From contig JARWKL010000008.1 in NCBI GenBank assembly GCA_029961685.1, positions 6,078,501 to 6,142,500 on the forward strand: a stretch of DNA of 64,000 nt, written 5' to 3'. The stretch is from Aristolochia californica (taxonomy: Eukaryota > Streptophyta > Magnoliopsida > Piperales > Aristolochiaceae). A model generated the notes under the pieces. The model was not told the DNA's origin. It did no database searches and worked only from the letters and a program-made list of their open reading frames with translations. A program made the position numbers and the translations under genes. Positions 1-10,779 of the stretch are shown in pieces (the first letter of the stretch is position 1; each line of letters begins with the position of its first letter).

Positions 1-578
1 TTGGTGCTATTGTGTCTCTCTGACGGAGACATTATTATTAAAGGACTTCTCGGTTGCTGACTGTTGTCAACATCTGATGAAGAAGAAAGCACATGGTGGC
101 CCCATCATATTATCTTTTGGTGATTCTCATTACTCTATTATTATTTATTTAAATCATTTCTAAGCAATGCTTATAGAGCCAACACCTAAAAAGAATAGGA
201 CTGTGTCCAACATGCAGCGTGAGTCAAGTCTATTATTCACCCAAGAGGTATTTTTTTAACTACCCTGAGAAACTGGGTAGACTCTGTGCCCCATAGTTGG
301 GCTAATTTTTTGCCTTTCAAATTGAGCAAAGAGTATTTCTGACTATGACCATTTGACTGGAGTATGGAGCTTTGTCATACGGTTGGGAGTGATTATTTCT
401 CTCACCATTATTTTGAGTCAGTTGGGTCTCTTGAAAAGAACAAATAGATTACCAGTTTGAGGGGGAGTGTTAGAGATATGATTGAGTTGGACTACTATTT
501 TATACAGGAAGACCCTATCCACCATTTGCAGCAAGTTGGGCGTTTACGATGTTCTCTCACCCTCTACTTGAGGGGGAG
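1..578 (+). mobile_element. Ty1/copia 3' remnant ending in polypurine tract
   Basis: Decayed copia DNA. Positions about 220-460 resemble 6100-6440, so both come from the same family's region downstream of pol. A first polypurine-like GAGGGGGAGTG sits near 460-470. Between there and 570 a frame reads IELDYYFIQE, which resembles the [10 protein letters not shown] tail of copia RNase H also seen at 62080. A second tract, TTGAGGGGGAG, ends at 578 directly before an LTR. No open polyprotein remains. Confidence 0.6.
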
Positions 579-969
579 TGTTGGAAGATGGACTCAAACC
601 CACACATACAAAGAGAAGGCCCACACGTCCAAGAGAGGTGGCATCATGGTGAATAAGAAGACTTCTCATAAAGATGGCACAAGGATGTAATTAGTCAAGG
701 AGGAACATGACTACTTATGCCTTTTCGTATGTAAAACTTATACCCATAAGGGCATTATGGACATTGTCACATCCTCTCAAAAACTATAAATAGAGGCCCT
801 TGGCTTGGGGTAGAGCATTCAAGCTCTCTCCCCTTCTCTTTATTGGTCCAAACTCTCTTAGCCTGAAGGCTCTCTCCCTCCCTTTCTTTCTTCTCTTCTC
901 TTCTTCTTTTCTTTCCTCTCCATCTCTTACTTTGCTTGAGATTCTAATCATGGGATCCTAAATTCAATA
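579..969 (+). repeat. LTR, family A (3' LTR or solo)
   Basis: Starts TGTTGGAAGATG directly after a polypurine tract and ends TTCAATA, a variant of the TTCAACA end of other copies (62249-62691 +; 56712-57148 -). It has a TATA-like CTATAAATAGAGG near 784-796, followed by a pyrimidine-rich stretch and the family's CATGGGATCCTAAATTCA end. It is a non-coding LTR carrying promoter and polyadenylation signals. Confidence 0.75.
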
Positions 970-2507
970 GATCTCAATCCGATGTGCTTGGGAAGTGATC
1001 CTCCTTTGCTACCCCACACTTCCGCTTACCGATGTCTTATTTATTCCCCAATTCCCGTTAAACTTTGTTTGTTTGTCAGTTAAAAAAGGTTTAATTATTC
1101 TAACACATTTTCACCTTCTTCTTGTGTTTTCGAGGATCTAACAATGAAGCAAGTGATTGGTAGAGATCATGAACAAGGGGCCTCTATTTCTTGGACTTGC
1201 CTCCTATGACTGCAATTTTCACTTCTCAGACAGAAGCAAAATTATGGCACAACAAATTCAGCATCCATGAACAACATCACTTCAGCTCTTGTTTCCTTTT
1301 TTGAATATATGTCTGGTCTGAATTGTGAAGTATGTCAGTTTAGAAAACACTAGTGACCTACAGATTCTCCTTGAGCTGAACTTAAAGGTGTTCCTTCATT
1401 TTTATTTATTTATTCGGATGTATGGAGACCTTTGAGTGTCTAGAATATGTATCAATTCAAGTATTTTGCTACATTTGTTGATGATTTTACTCGAGTTACA
1501 TGACAATTTTTATACAAAGATAAGTTTGTAATTGCCTTATATGAGAAGTCTATTTTTAAAAAGTGTCCATTCTTATGTTCCATCTCAAAACATTCTTATT
1601 ATGGTATTTTTAAGTTTCCTTAGTCATCATGTTCATAGAGATTTTTTTTTTTATCTACCTCTTGAGTCAAACTTGGTCACTCCCCAAAAGTCATACTTGG
1701 TCAAATTTGTTAAGTTATTTCAGTACTACCACTACAATATCCTGCTTATTACAGTGGTGGTTATTTTCTCTACCTTTAATCCCCCATACCCTTTTACTCG
1801 GTTTCCTTTCTTCTACCATCCTTTTTTACTCTCGTTACCCTCTTAGACCAACCCCTTGGTGTATTGCTTTGGTTGGTCTTCTTTTTTATATATAGGTGTT
1901 TTTTAAGTCCATTGAGACTTTTTTATTGGTACCTTTGGGTTTTTATCGCCATCTTTTGAGTGATTGGTATTACTCAATTATTATCACTATTTTTGTCGAA
2001 GTCCTTTAAGGTTGGTTTTGACTTTTGTTTACCATCCATGCTTTACTTTTTGACAGTCTTTGTTTGATTGAGTACTTATCCTTGTGACACATTGATAGAG
2101 GAGATAATTAATACAATTATTTTTTTGTTTCAAGTTGGTATCATTGTCATTACCTCCTAGGTTGAGAGGGAGAATATAAGTAGAAGTATGAATGATAAGA
2201 TTGGAAGTTGAGTGTTGCAGTGGTCGCGCATCCTTTCGAATTGAAATATGGATGTTGCTATCATTTGAGAAGAAGGATCATAATCTAAAATTAAGAATTT
2301 CATGTGTTGTGGTAATGAAGTTTTATGTGGATAGAAAATCCAAGTAAGGGGGAGACAAGATGAGAACAAGATGAAGAGTACAATTACGATGTGAACAAGA
2401 AGAAGATGAATCGAATTATGGCAATCTAAAATTTTCTTTTCAAGCACACAAGGTTTTTGACCAAGATTATTTACAAGTGAAGTTACGAACACCAGCTTGA
2501 GGGAGAG
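970..2507 (+). pseudogene. Decayed copia integrase and 3' internal region
   Basis: Around 1410-1530 frames read pieces of a copia integrase core (SDVW-like, then YFATFVDDFTRVT), with several stops. From 2230 to 2500 the sequence resembles 6430-6626, the non-coding part upstream of a 3' LTR. A polypurine tract (CTTGAGGGAGAG) ends at 2507. Between about 1640 and 2230 I see AT-rich DNA with no recognisable protein. Confidence 0.55.
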
Positions 2508-2880
2508 TGTTAAGAGGCCCGTGTGTGTAGGGATGACATGGCTAGTAAATAAGGAGAACTTTCATAGAGGTGACATAGAATTGTAATTATGAAAGTTGGT
2601 GTATGTCCTCTTATGTCTTTTTTCTTTTTAAGCATGTAGCCCTAAGGGCATTGTAGTTATTGTAAACACCTTCACACAACTATAAATATAGCCTCAAGGC
2701 ATGTGGTAGAGCATTCAAGCCTTTTCTTCTTGGCCCAAATTCTCCCATACACCTCTTTCTCTCTTTTCCTCTTCCTTCTCTCCCTTGGTTTCTTCTCTCC
2801 TCTCTCCCAAGAGCTAGAATTCCTCTCTTCTCCTTCCCTTGAGATCTCTTGCGTTTATGTCTTGTCCCTAGAAATCAACA
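2508..2880 (+). repeat. LTR, family G (3' LTR)
   Basis: Starts TGTTAAGAGGCC after the polypurine tract and ends AATCAACA. TATA-like ACTATAAATATAG lies near 2680-2692, followed by a pyrimidine-rich leader. Minus-strand relatives are at 10427-10757 and at 16427-16672 plus 21132-21311, the latter split by a hAT element. The 3' neighbour is reverse transcriptase of another copia copy, so this LTR interrupts or abuts an older element. Confidence 0.7.
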
Positions 2881-4396
2881 AGCAAGAATTTTATTTTCAT
2901 TAACCTAGATTCTATTACCCTTTCTCTTCAAGAACCTACATCTTATAAAGATTCCTTACATCCTCCCTATTGGAAACAAGTTATGGAATCAGAATATCAA
3001 GCTTTGATCTCTAGCAAACACATGTGAACTTGTGCCATCTTACCCCAACATGCGTATTGCAAGTTCTCAATTGATTTTTAAAATAAAACTAAAATCAGAT
3101 GGTGCCCTAGGTAAATTTAAAGATCGCTTATTAATGTAAAGTCACTATCAAGTTGCTAGTCTAGATTATCATAAAGCTTTTAGTTTGGTGATTCATACTC
3201 AAACCATTCCTGTTGTGCTTACTCTTGTCGTGTCAAAAGGAAGGTCTCTTTATCAATTTGATATCAACTATGCCTTCACAAGTGGGGATTTGCATGAACA
3301 AGTTTTCATGAACCAACCACGTAGTTTTGAACTTTCTTTGTTTGCATTTCATGTTTTTAAACTAAAAAACCAATCTTTATAGTCTCAAACAAACTCCATA
3401 TGCCTACTTTTCCCTTTTTAGTTCTTTCTTAATTTCCTTTGATTTTCAAACAAGTCAGGTTGATCCCTCTTTCTTTCAATTTCCTTCCCCCAAAGACCAC
3501 ATATTCCCACTTGTCTATCAATGATATTGTTCTACAAGAAACAGTTCATCCCATATTTGTGAATTTCAAAATTTCTCTTCTTTTCTTTTTTTAGTTTTTC
3601 GTTTTGAACCTTGGTATTCTCCAATTCTTTCTTGGTATACAAGTGATTTATGTATCAAATATTTTTTTTCTCAACACAAATATCTTCTTCATGTGCTTTC
3701 TCAGGTTTGCATGGATTCATGTTCCCCAATTCATACACTTCTAACTCCAAATATCAAAACTAATATCTCGAGTCTACCTTTTTCTAAGCCAACTCTCTAT
3801 AGAAACCCCAACGTCGCTCTTCAATTTATCACTCTCACTAGACTAGATATTACATAGTCTATCAATTTAGTTTCACAACTCATGCAAAATCCTTTAAAGT
3901 TTCATTTCACCTTAGTCAAACTTATATTACATTATGAAGAAATTTTCCAATCTTAATCTAGTAGTTATTTTAATGCAAATTGGACAAGAAATTCAACTAC
4001 TAGGGGATCCACTATAGAATTCTCTATCTTTAACGGGTCTACTCTTATTTCTTGGTCAGCCAAGAACCAACCAATAGTTTCTCGATGCAACACATAACCT
4101 GAGTACGGAGCCATGGTAGTTGCTTATGCTAAATTTACAAGGCTTCAAGCTTTTCAAACACTAAAAGTCTAGTCATCTTCTCCTCCTATTATATTTTGTG
4201 ATAATTTTAGTGTCACTCAGCTCACTATTAATTTTTTTTTCCATTATCGCATAATAAATATTCAAATATATTATCACTTTGTATGAGAAAAGTAGTAGTT
4301 GGAGCATTAAAATTTCAACATTTTTCATCAACAAATCTTTTACCGATCCTCTTAATGAAAGACATTTTCAAGAGCTTAGACATAGTCTTGGTTTTT
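2881..4396 (+). pseudogene. Copia reverse transcriptase-RNase H remnant
   Basis: In shifting frames this reads a copia RT in the expected order: EPTSYKD..HPPYWKQVMESEYQAL near 2925-3010, then a QLDV-like YQFDINYAFTSGDLHEQVFM near 3255-3310, FLGIQV near 3630, and an RNase H with DADW-, STLISWSAKNQP- and CDN-type motifs at about 3960-4215. It ends in the ADIFTK-like tail by 4390. Many stops and frameshifts make it non-functional. The 4397-6956 element was inserted at its 3' end; the polypurine tract and LTR of this host resume at 6980. Confidence 0.75.
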
Positions 4397-6956
4397 TGTT
4401 GAAGAGGAGGTATGATTACACGGCTCTTATATCATGAGGTCTCATAGAGCCAGAATTAATATGGTGGAGTCTTACAAGAGTCTCAAAGAAGGAGATCTCA
4501 CATAAGACTCTCAATTAAAGGTGTTTTAATTCTGTTGGTCTTCTATAAATTTTCAATTGTTCAAATATTCGAGGAATTACCTTTTAGTGTTTAACTTTGG
4601 GTGTAACTGGGACAAGGGTAGTTTAATTGTAATTGGATTCTACTTGTTTCCTCTATTATAAATAGAGGTTCATTGTACTTAAATTAAATCAAGTCAGTGA
4701 AGTATTTTTCTTCTCCAAAAATTCAACATGATATTAGAGAGGTTCTATGAATTGACTTAGTCAACCCAAAGAGATAATGTGATCATTTTCTGATTTATCA
4801 TCTCTAGTGGTTTAGGTTCATATTCTACCTTTTTCCTTCATTTTTTGTCCCAATACCCATTATTTACTTGGCATTCTCACCTTCATGTGAAGGTTTTCGT
4901 ATTGCAAATTATATATTTACAAACCCATCTTTGAGTCTACTTTTCAACGCAAATTTTTTTTTCTCAATCAAAGTTTTCTACAAAGAAAAGTTAATATTTG
5001 AAGCAATAAAAGTCACACAACAAGAGAAGTTTAAGCAGCTGTAGAAAACTTCAAATTTTGAGCCATTTTATGCCGCCAAGAATGAGATTTTATATGAAAA
5101 AATATATGTCAAAATAAATATATATAAGACTATTTTCTAACCTATTAAACAAATTCTCAATCGGAGTTTTCTAGAGGGAGATATCAATTTTGAAAAGGTC
5201 AATTGTCATTCTAGCCAAAGAAGAATGAGTAGGTTCTTTAGCCATGTTGCAGAGTCCAAAATCTATCAAATTCCTTCTCTTATATTTCATGAAGAAATAT
5301 AATAAGTGAATGGAAGACATTGAAGTCTAGTTTCATAAGGATCAACTTTCATGTCAATTTGATATATATGGAAGGAGATATTCCCATTGAACTCGACAAG
5401 GGATTTGCTACTAAATGAAGCAAATCAATTGGTCATAATAGATTCAAGAACGAAGGCTTCTATGTCAAATTAGATATCAAATAAAAGCTCTTGAGTCTTT
5501 TCTTGAGTAACAATCCATTTGTTATTCTAAATTATATTTTGAGATATATGGATATCATAAGTACCAAAGGTTAGTTATATAAAAAAAACTCTCCTTTTCC
5601 TTTTTGCTCTCACATTATCACTTCATGCTTTGACATGAATTGAGTTTCCTTTTCTCCACATTATCTCTCCATGCTTTGACATGAATTGAGTTTTCTTTTC
5701 TCCTAGAATCCTAATTTTTGGCCAAATTTCTCTTCCAATCAGATTTTTTTGTCACATTTAATCACTCAATGATATTGTATTCAAGGTATGCAATATTCTG
5801 CTTCAATTTTGTTTTCAAGTTTTGTATTTTTGTTACTTGGTTGTGTTTTTGTATCGTCAACTGTAAAAAATTGTCATCATCCCCTAAAAGTCATACTTGA
5901 TAAAAAAAATTTAAGTTATTTTAGTTCTAGTGATATAGTCTCCCCTAGTTTTTCAAAAAAAAAAAAAAAGAGGTCACATCTAGATTAGTTTGGAAGTATG
6001 TGTTGCATAGTCGCCTCCTTCAGGTAAAAATTATTTTCCTCTAGCTAGTATTTCTTCAGTTTATTATCTTGTGTTTTCATAACTTTAGAGCAATACCTAG
6101 ACCCTCTACCTAAATAATATAGAATTGTTTCAAATATCCAACTTGAGTCAAGTCTTTTGTTCTTCACTCAAGATGTGATTTATGTTTGAGCTACCTTAAA
6201 AAAGTGAGTAGTTTCTTTGTTGTGTCCTAAAGTTGGGTATTTTTTCACCTTTGTTTATTTTCAACTCCCTCAAGCATTTCATCGCCAAAAATTGAGTGGA
6301 GTGTGTTTCAAACTATGACCATTTTGACAGGTGTATGGAGCTTTGTCACACATCTAGGAGTAATTTTTTTCTCCCATATTGTGTTTTGTCCAAGTTGGGA
6401 CTATATGTCTTTTTTATCTCCAGTTTGAGAGGGCAAGTAGAATAAGAAAGAGGTATGTTATTTCATATGTTGTGATAATTTTTATGTGACCAAAATATTC
6501 AAGAAAAGAGAGAACAAAAGATTAAATTTTTACATCTATGAAGATTTTTTTTCAACAAAAGAAAATTGAAGACCACAAATGTTTTTCATTGCCAGCTGGT
6601 GTTATAAACTCCAACTTCAGGGGGAGTATTGAAGAGAAGGTAAGGAAGAGTCTTACTTGACTCTCATAGCAATAAGTCCCATAGAGCTAAAATTGATGGT
6701 GGAGTCTTACAAGACTCTCACAAGAGGAGGCCTCACAGAAGACTCTCAATTAAAAGTATGTTAGTTATGTTTATCTTCTATTTATGTTCAATTGTTTTAG
6801 TACTAATCTTTTAATATTTAATTTTTGTGTGGAACTGGGACACGAGTGGTTTAATCGGCATAGAATTCTACCTTTTTTCTCTGTTATAAATAAAGACTCA
6901 CTGAACTCAAATTACAACAAGTCAGTGAAGTATTTCTCTTTTTAAAAAATTCAACA
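4397..6956 (+). mobile_element. 2.56 kb LTR retrotransposon, family B, no intact pol
   Basis: 5' LTR 4397-4728 (TGTTGAAGAGG to TTCAACA), then a degenerate initiator-Met primer site TGATATTAGAGAGG at 4729, and a polypurine tract GGGGGAG directly before the 3' LTR at 6627-6956 (TATTGAAGAG to TTCAACA). It is flanked by GTTTTT (4391-4396) and GTTTTC (6957-6962), so a GTTTT target duplication with one extra T fits. The interior has no long coding region, only short integrase-like scraps near 5800-6000 and the family's conserved pre-LTR segment at 6100-6626. It is a deletion derivative that depended on an autonomous relative. Confidence 0.8.
4729..4742 (+). promoter_or_regulatory. Degenerate initiator tRNA-Met primer binding site
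   Basis: TGATATTAGAGAGG directly follows the LTR end and matches the canonical TGGTATCAGAG with substitutions. It sets the + orientation of the 4397-6956 element. Confidence 0.6.
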
Positions 6957-6993
6957 GTTTTCATCACTTACTACAACCAAATTTTAAGGGGGG

Positions 6994-7286
6994 TGATAGA
7001 CAATTCAGCAATGCCAAGATAATGTTACAAAAACTGCTACAATTTAAAACACCAAGCATGTCTATACCAGCTAATCGAAGAGAAAAATTCTACCAAAATC
7101 TTAGAGATTCTCAAGATAACATTACCTAAAAATAGGAGATTTGTTTCTTTACAAAGTTAACTAGTCCAAGAGTGTTTTGCTAATAGAAGTTGGATAATCT
7201 TGTATAAATATGTGAAAATCTTATTTGTAACAATCAAATAAAAGAATTCAAATTCAAAATCAAATTCTTCTTTCAATCATCTTTCA
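6994..7286 (+). repeat. 3' LTR of the host copia element
   Basis: A G-rich tract (AAGGGGGG) at 6986-6993 is followed by TGATAGACAATTC. TATAAATATG occurs near 7203-7212, and the probable end is CATCTTTCA at 7286. This fits the 3' LTR of the copia whose RNase H ends at 4396, with the 4397-6956 element lying between. The 5' partner is outside the window or lost. Confidence 0.5.
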
Positions 7287-7618
7287 GTAAGTTTGTCGCT
7301 AAAGGTGATCTTTAGTGACAAAAGCATATATTCATCGCCAAAGGTACTCTTCGCACAGTAAACAATATTAACATTGAAGAAAAATATTCATTGCTAGATG
7401 TCTTGGTGAGAACAAGTTTCAGTTTCTCGACAAAAGAGTATTAGCAACAAACTAGAGAGTTTATTGCTAAAGGAGACATTTAGTGATGAATTTGCTCATT
7501 CATCACTAAAAGACTAATCAACGAAGTGTTTTTTCGTCGTAAAAACATGTTTTACAATGGATTTTGTTTCATGGCTAAACACTTGATCATTAAATATTGT
7601 TTTTCTTATTGTTGTATA
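7287..7618. mobile_element. Probable CACTA transposon terminus, degraded
   Basis: Dense subterminal repeats of the type TCGCTAAAGGTGA, TTTAGTGACAAAA, TTGCTAAAGGAGAC and CATCACTAAAAGAC occur in both orientations between 7295 and 7530. The block ends GTTTTTCTTATTGTTGTA at about 7600-7617, close to the inverse of the plant CACTA end (CACTACAAC...). No transposase is present. Only one end is recognised, so this is a remnant. Confidence 0.5.
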
Positions 7619-8062
7619 CAATGTTACCTAAAAACATTAAATAATAGCTTAATTATTATCTTTCACTAAAATGAAGTAGAAATTACTGGCATATGTGTGG
7701 AATGTCATGAAATTTTTTATATTTCTTCATGGTTTAAACTAAACGCCCATGAAATTCTTTGTCATTCTCTTCTGCAATTTGACTCTAACAACGCCACATG
7801 AAAAGATTAAAAATACCCAAAAAATTGAAGTGAAAGGCTAATGATTTGACCAAGAGAAGTCGGTGGAGATGGAAGATACGAAAATATAGTTTCATTGAAA
7901 TTGGACGTAGCCAGCTACAGGATTAAAAGAAAATGGAAGGCACGTATCCCAGTTGTGCTATTCATGTTCTTTCCAACAATCCATTATTTAATCAGATAAG
8001 GTTCTCCACGACTGTCAATCCCATCTGTTTCTCCTATTTCTTTACCCATCTTGTTGACGCCC
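7619..8062 (+). promoter_or_regulatory. Upstream region of the Ole e 1-type gene
   Basis: About 440 bp between the CACTA remnant and the first ATG. It is AT-rich with no transposon signature. I see no TATA box I would defend. It is the likely promoter and 5'UTR of the gene at 8063 by position only. Confidence 0.35.
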
Positions 8063-8759
8063 ATGAGACCTAGGAGAGTTGCGGAAGGGATGAAGAGAGC
8101 TTTGATGCTTGTAGCTCTGATCCTTCTGAGCGTTTGCAATGCTACAGAATACCGAGAAGGCGAAGCTCGGGTAATCCATGTCGGAGGCAAAGTACTCTGC
8201 CAAGACTGCACTCAGGGATGGAACCAGTGGGCGTTCGAGGGACCTCCCATCAAAGGTACGAATCTCCTCGTCTTTTAGTTAATTCTTGCAAGAAAAGCTT
8301 AAGCTACTGAAAGATTTAGGCATTACAGGGTGTTTGGTTCGTTATTGTATGAGCTTCTAATATTCCAAAACCTTCAAACGATGACTACTGTTAATGTGAC
8401 GAAACTGGACAGGTTGTAAGGTGGCTTTTTCATGCACAGACGAGCGAAAGAGGGTGGTTTACTACGCCAGTGACGAAACAGACGATGAAGGTGAATATGA
8501 TATTTCTATTGATAAACACATCAATGGAAAAGAAATAAACGCAGACGGATGCTCAGTCAGGCTGGTTAGCTCGCCGGATCCTCAATGTAATATCCTGACT
8601 GACTTCGCTGGCGGGAAGTCGGGGGTGAAGCTCCGGCAACCTTCGCATGTCTACCGTGGTGAGAACAGATACACCCTCGAACCCTTGTTCTTCACGTCTC
8701 CCATGTGCGATGAACCTGACACTAGCGGCGACGACCAGAGTGAAGGCAGTAACTACTAA
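8063..8759 (+). CDS. Pollen Ole e 1 allergen/extensin family protein, secreted
   Basis: Two exons, 8063-8255 and 8413-8759, joined through a 157-bp GT-AG intron (GTACGAATC to GGACAG) that splits a Gly codon. The product is 179 residues. After a short basic N-terminus, a hydrophobic core (ALMLVALILLSVC, about 13-25) gives a signal peptide. The mature part has the family pattern: GGKVLCQDC near 41-49, GCKVAFSCTD at 65-74, GCSVRLVSSPDPQCNI at 110-125, DFAGGKSG at 128-135, and Cys163 near the end. Seven mature Cys include those expected to form the domain's disulfides. The acidic tail (DEPDTSGDDQSEGSNY) is atypical. A second ATG at 8090 has a better purine context and places the signal peptide at the N-terminus, so it is an alternative start. 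Family members are extracellular and often cell-wall linked; the biochemical role is not established. No inactivating change is seen. The gene stands alone among transposons. Confidence 0.88.
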
Positions 8760-9208
8760 TACCTTTTTATGAAGGGTTTTAATCATTTTCTTCGTTGCGG
8801 TTTGCTGTATTCGTTTATACAACTACCATCTTGTTGCATTTGTATCTCCAGAATACTTTTTAAGGAATGCTTATCTTTTGTTTTCGAAATTATTTTTGAA
8901 GTTCTTTCAGCCACACAAGTATTTTAACATCCCCCACTCATAAGATGTAGAAGATAAACTGAAGTTACCGATAATCCAAACTGTCAACTTCTATAGGGGG
9001 ATTTGTTGGCCATTATTCTCTCTATCAACCTATATACAAACTTAGCTAGCTTACATTAGACAGCCGACCTTAAAGCTATAGTGGTTTCAAATTTAGTAAA
9101 AAAATTTAAAAAACAAGTTAAACTTGTTTATTAAATGTTCTATTAATAAACCAAGTTAAAAATTATTCACTAAAACTCGTAATTAAAAATTTAATTTTGA
9201 AACCACAG
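8760..9208. other. 3' flank of Ole e 1-type gene with MITE-like hairpin
   Basis: 8760-9078 is an ordinary AT-rich 3' flank. 9079-9208 (about 130 bp) is bounded by imperfect inverted repeats: AGTGGTTTCAAATTTA at 9080-9095 and TAATTTTGAAACCACAG at 9192-9208. Its centre also carries a self-complementary AACAAGTTAAACTTGTTTATT. That is the form of a small MITE. No convincing target duplication was seen. Confidence 0.5.
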
Positions 9209-10426
9209 TTGGTTTGAAAATTTGAGATTTTTTTTTTTTTCCAAACTACATATAAAATGCAACAATGACTCAGGCATTATCTGAAGTTCTTTCACATACA
9301 TGTATAGTTAACCTGGGCTTACCCCAATATAGTCTTTCGACAATTTAAGGGTAGAGAATCAATTGAAGTTGCATAAGTCAGGTTCGATAGTCTACTTTTT
9401 ATACCATACTGAGCCTAGAGTAAAGTTCTTTACCAGGTTAACTATTCTCTATTAAGGAAACTATGCACATCATTTCCGTAGGCCTTAACATTTTTAGACA
9501 TCCAACAATCCTTCATATTAAGACCCTTTCACATACTCGCTCAAGTGCATATCTAATAGAAAAGCTAGACCTTTAAGGTAATCCACCATCCATATCACTC
9601 TTATAATATGAGGAGCTCAGAGTAAAGCTTTATACTAATAGAATTTTAATGTCAAGAATATAAGGAGCTTCTTCAACATGTTTCATTTTAAACGTTTTAA
9701 ATAACTATTCTTTAATACCTTCGAGAAATTTACTTTATTTCCAACTGGTAAAATAGCATCCACATAAAGAGTAAGGCATGCAGTTTTATCTCCCACTATT
9801 CTGATGTTAACAGAATGGTCTTTCAGATAAGGCATAAAAACCATTTGCCTCAACTGATTTATGAAATTTTATGTTCCATTGTCTTGATGCTTGCTTCAAC
9901 ACTTAAATCATTGAGGTTGCTCCATATAAATTTTGTCATCTAGCTTTCCATTCAAGAAAGTACATTTAACATCCATTCCAACAAATCATATTCATATTAT
10001 GAAACCAATATCAACATTGCCCTTGTAGACTGAATCCTAACAATTAGAGAGAGTTTCATTGTAGTCCATATTGTACTACTAAGGGAAGCCTTTGGCAACT
10101 AGATGAGCATTGGATCTTTCAATTCGTTCTTCCACATTTTCTTCCTTATGAACTTACATTTCATTGGTATGATTGACTTAAAAGGATTGGCAAGTTTCCA
10201 AACCCCATTTTTTTACTTAGATGGTATTTCATCTTCCAATATTGTAGAGTTCCTGATAGAAACCATAGTTTTTATACTTAAAGTTAGTTTAGGAGTTAGG
10301 GAATAAAATTGAGATTTTTAGAGGAGTAAAATAGGGATCTTGTCATGACTTGGGTGTTGACATAGGTTTCACTATCATCCTCACTTTGATGATAGAAAAA
10401 ATTAAGCATTTTAGATGCAATTCCTT
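9209..10426 (-). pseudogene. Copia reverse transcriptase remnant
   Basis: On the minus strand, broken frames read copia RT in order from high to low coordinate: KWG-type and LVAKGF-like segments near 10080-10200, a DYNE-like motif near 10050, then MDVKCTFLNGKLDDKIYMEQP near 9930-9980, and a YVD motif near 9755. Numerous stops. It is cut at 10427 by an LTR, and its upstream part is not adjacent on the far side at 21312, so the junction includes rearrangement. Confidence 0.6.
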
Positions 10427-10757
10427 TGTTGATTTCTAGGGTCTTCTTTACATAATAACAACAAGAGATTAAAAAAAGAGAGAAGACTGAAGAAGAGAGG
10501 AGGAGAAGAGAAGAGCTCTAGCTCATGGAGAGGCAAGGAGAAGAACCCAAGGGAGAGAAAAAAGAAAGGAAATGTGTGAGAGAGAGGGAGCAAAAACTGT
10601 GCTTATGAAAATTGAGCTTAATGCTCTTCCTCATACCTTGAGGTTCTATTTTTAGTTTTGAGAGGGTATTTACAATGACCATTGTCCTTAGGGCTACATC
10701 CTTCAAAATACATAACAGTACATAAACCAACTTGTATTATTATAACTCTATGCCATC
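10427..10757 (-). repeat. 3' LTR of family G, 5'-truncated
   Basis: Reads TGTTGATTTCTAGGG on the + strand, which is the LTR 3' end in reverse. It shares the pyrimidine-rich leader and the CCCTAAGG segment with 2508-2880. The start of the LTR, as seen in the 2508 copy, is missing; similarity fades at about 10757. Confidence 0.65.
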
Positions 10758-10779
10758 TTTGAGTAAACCCAAATGTTTG

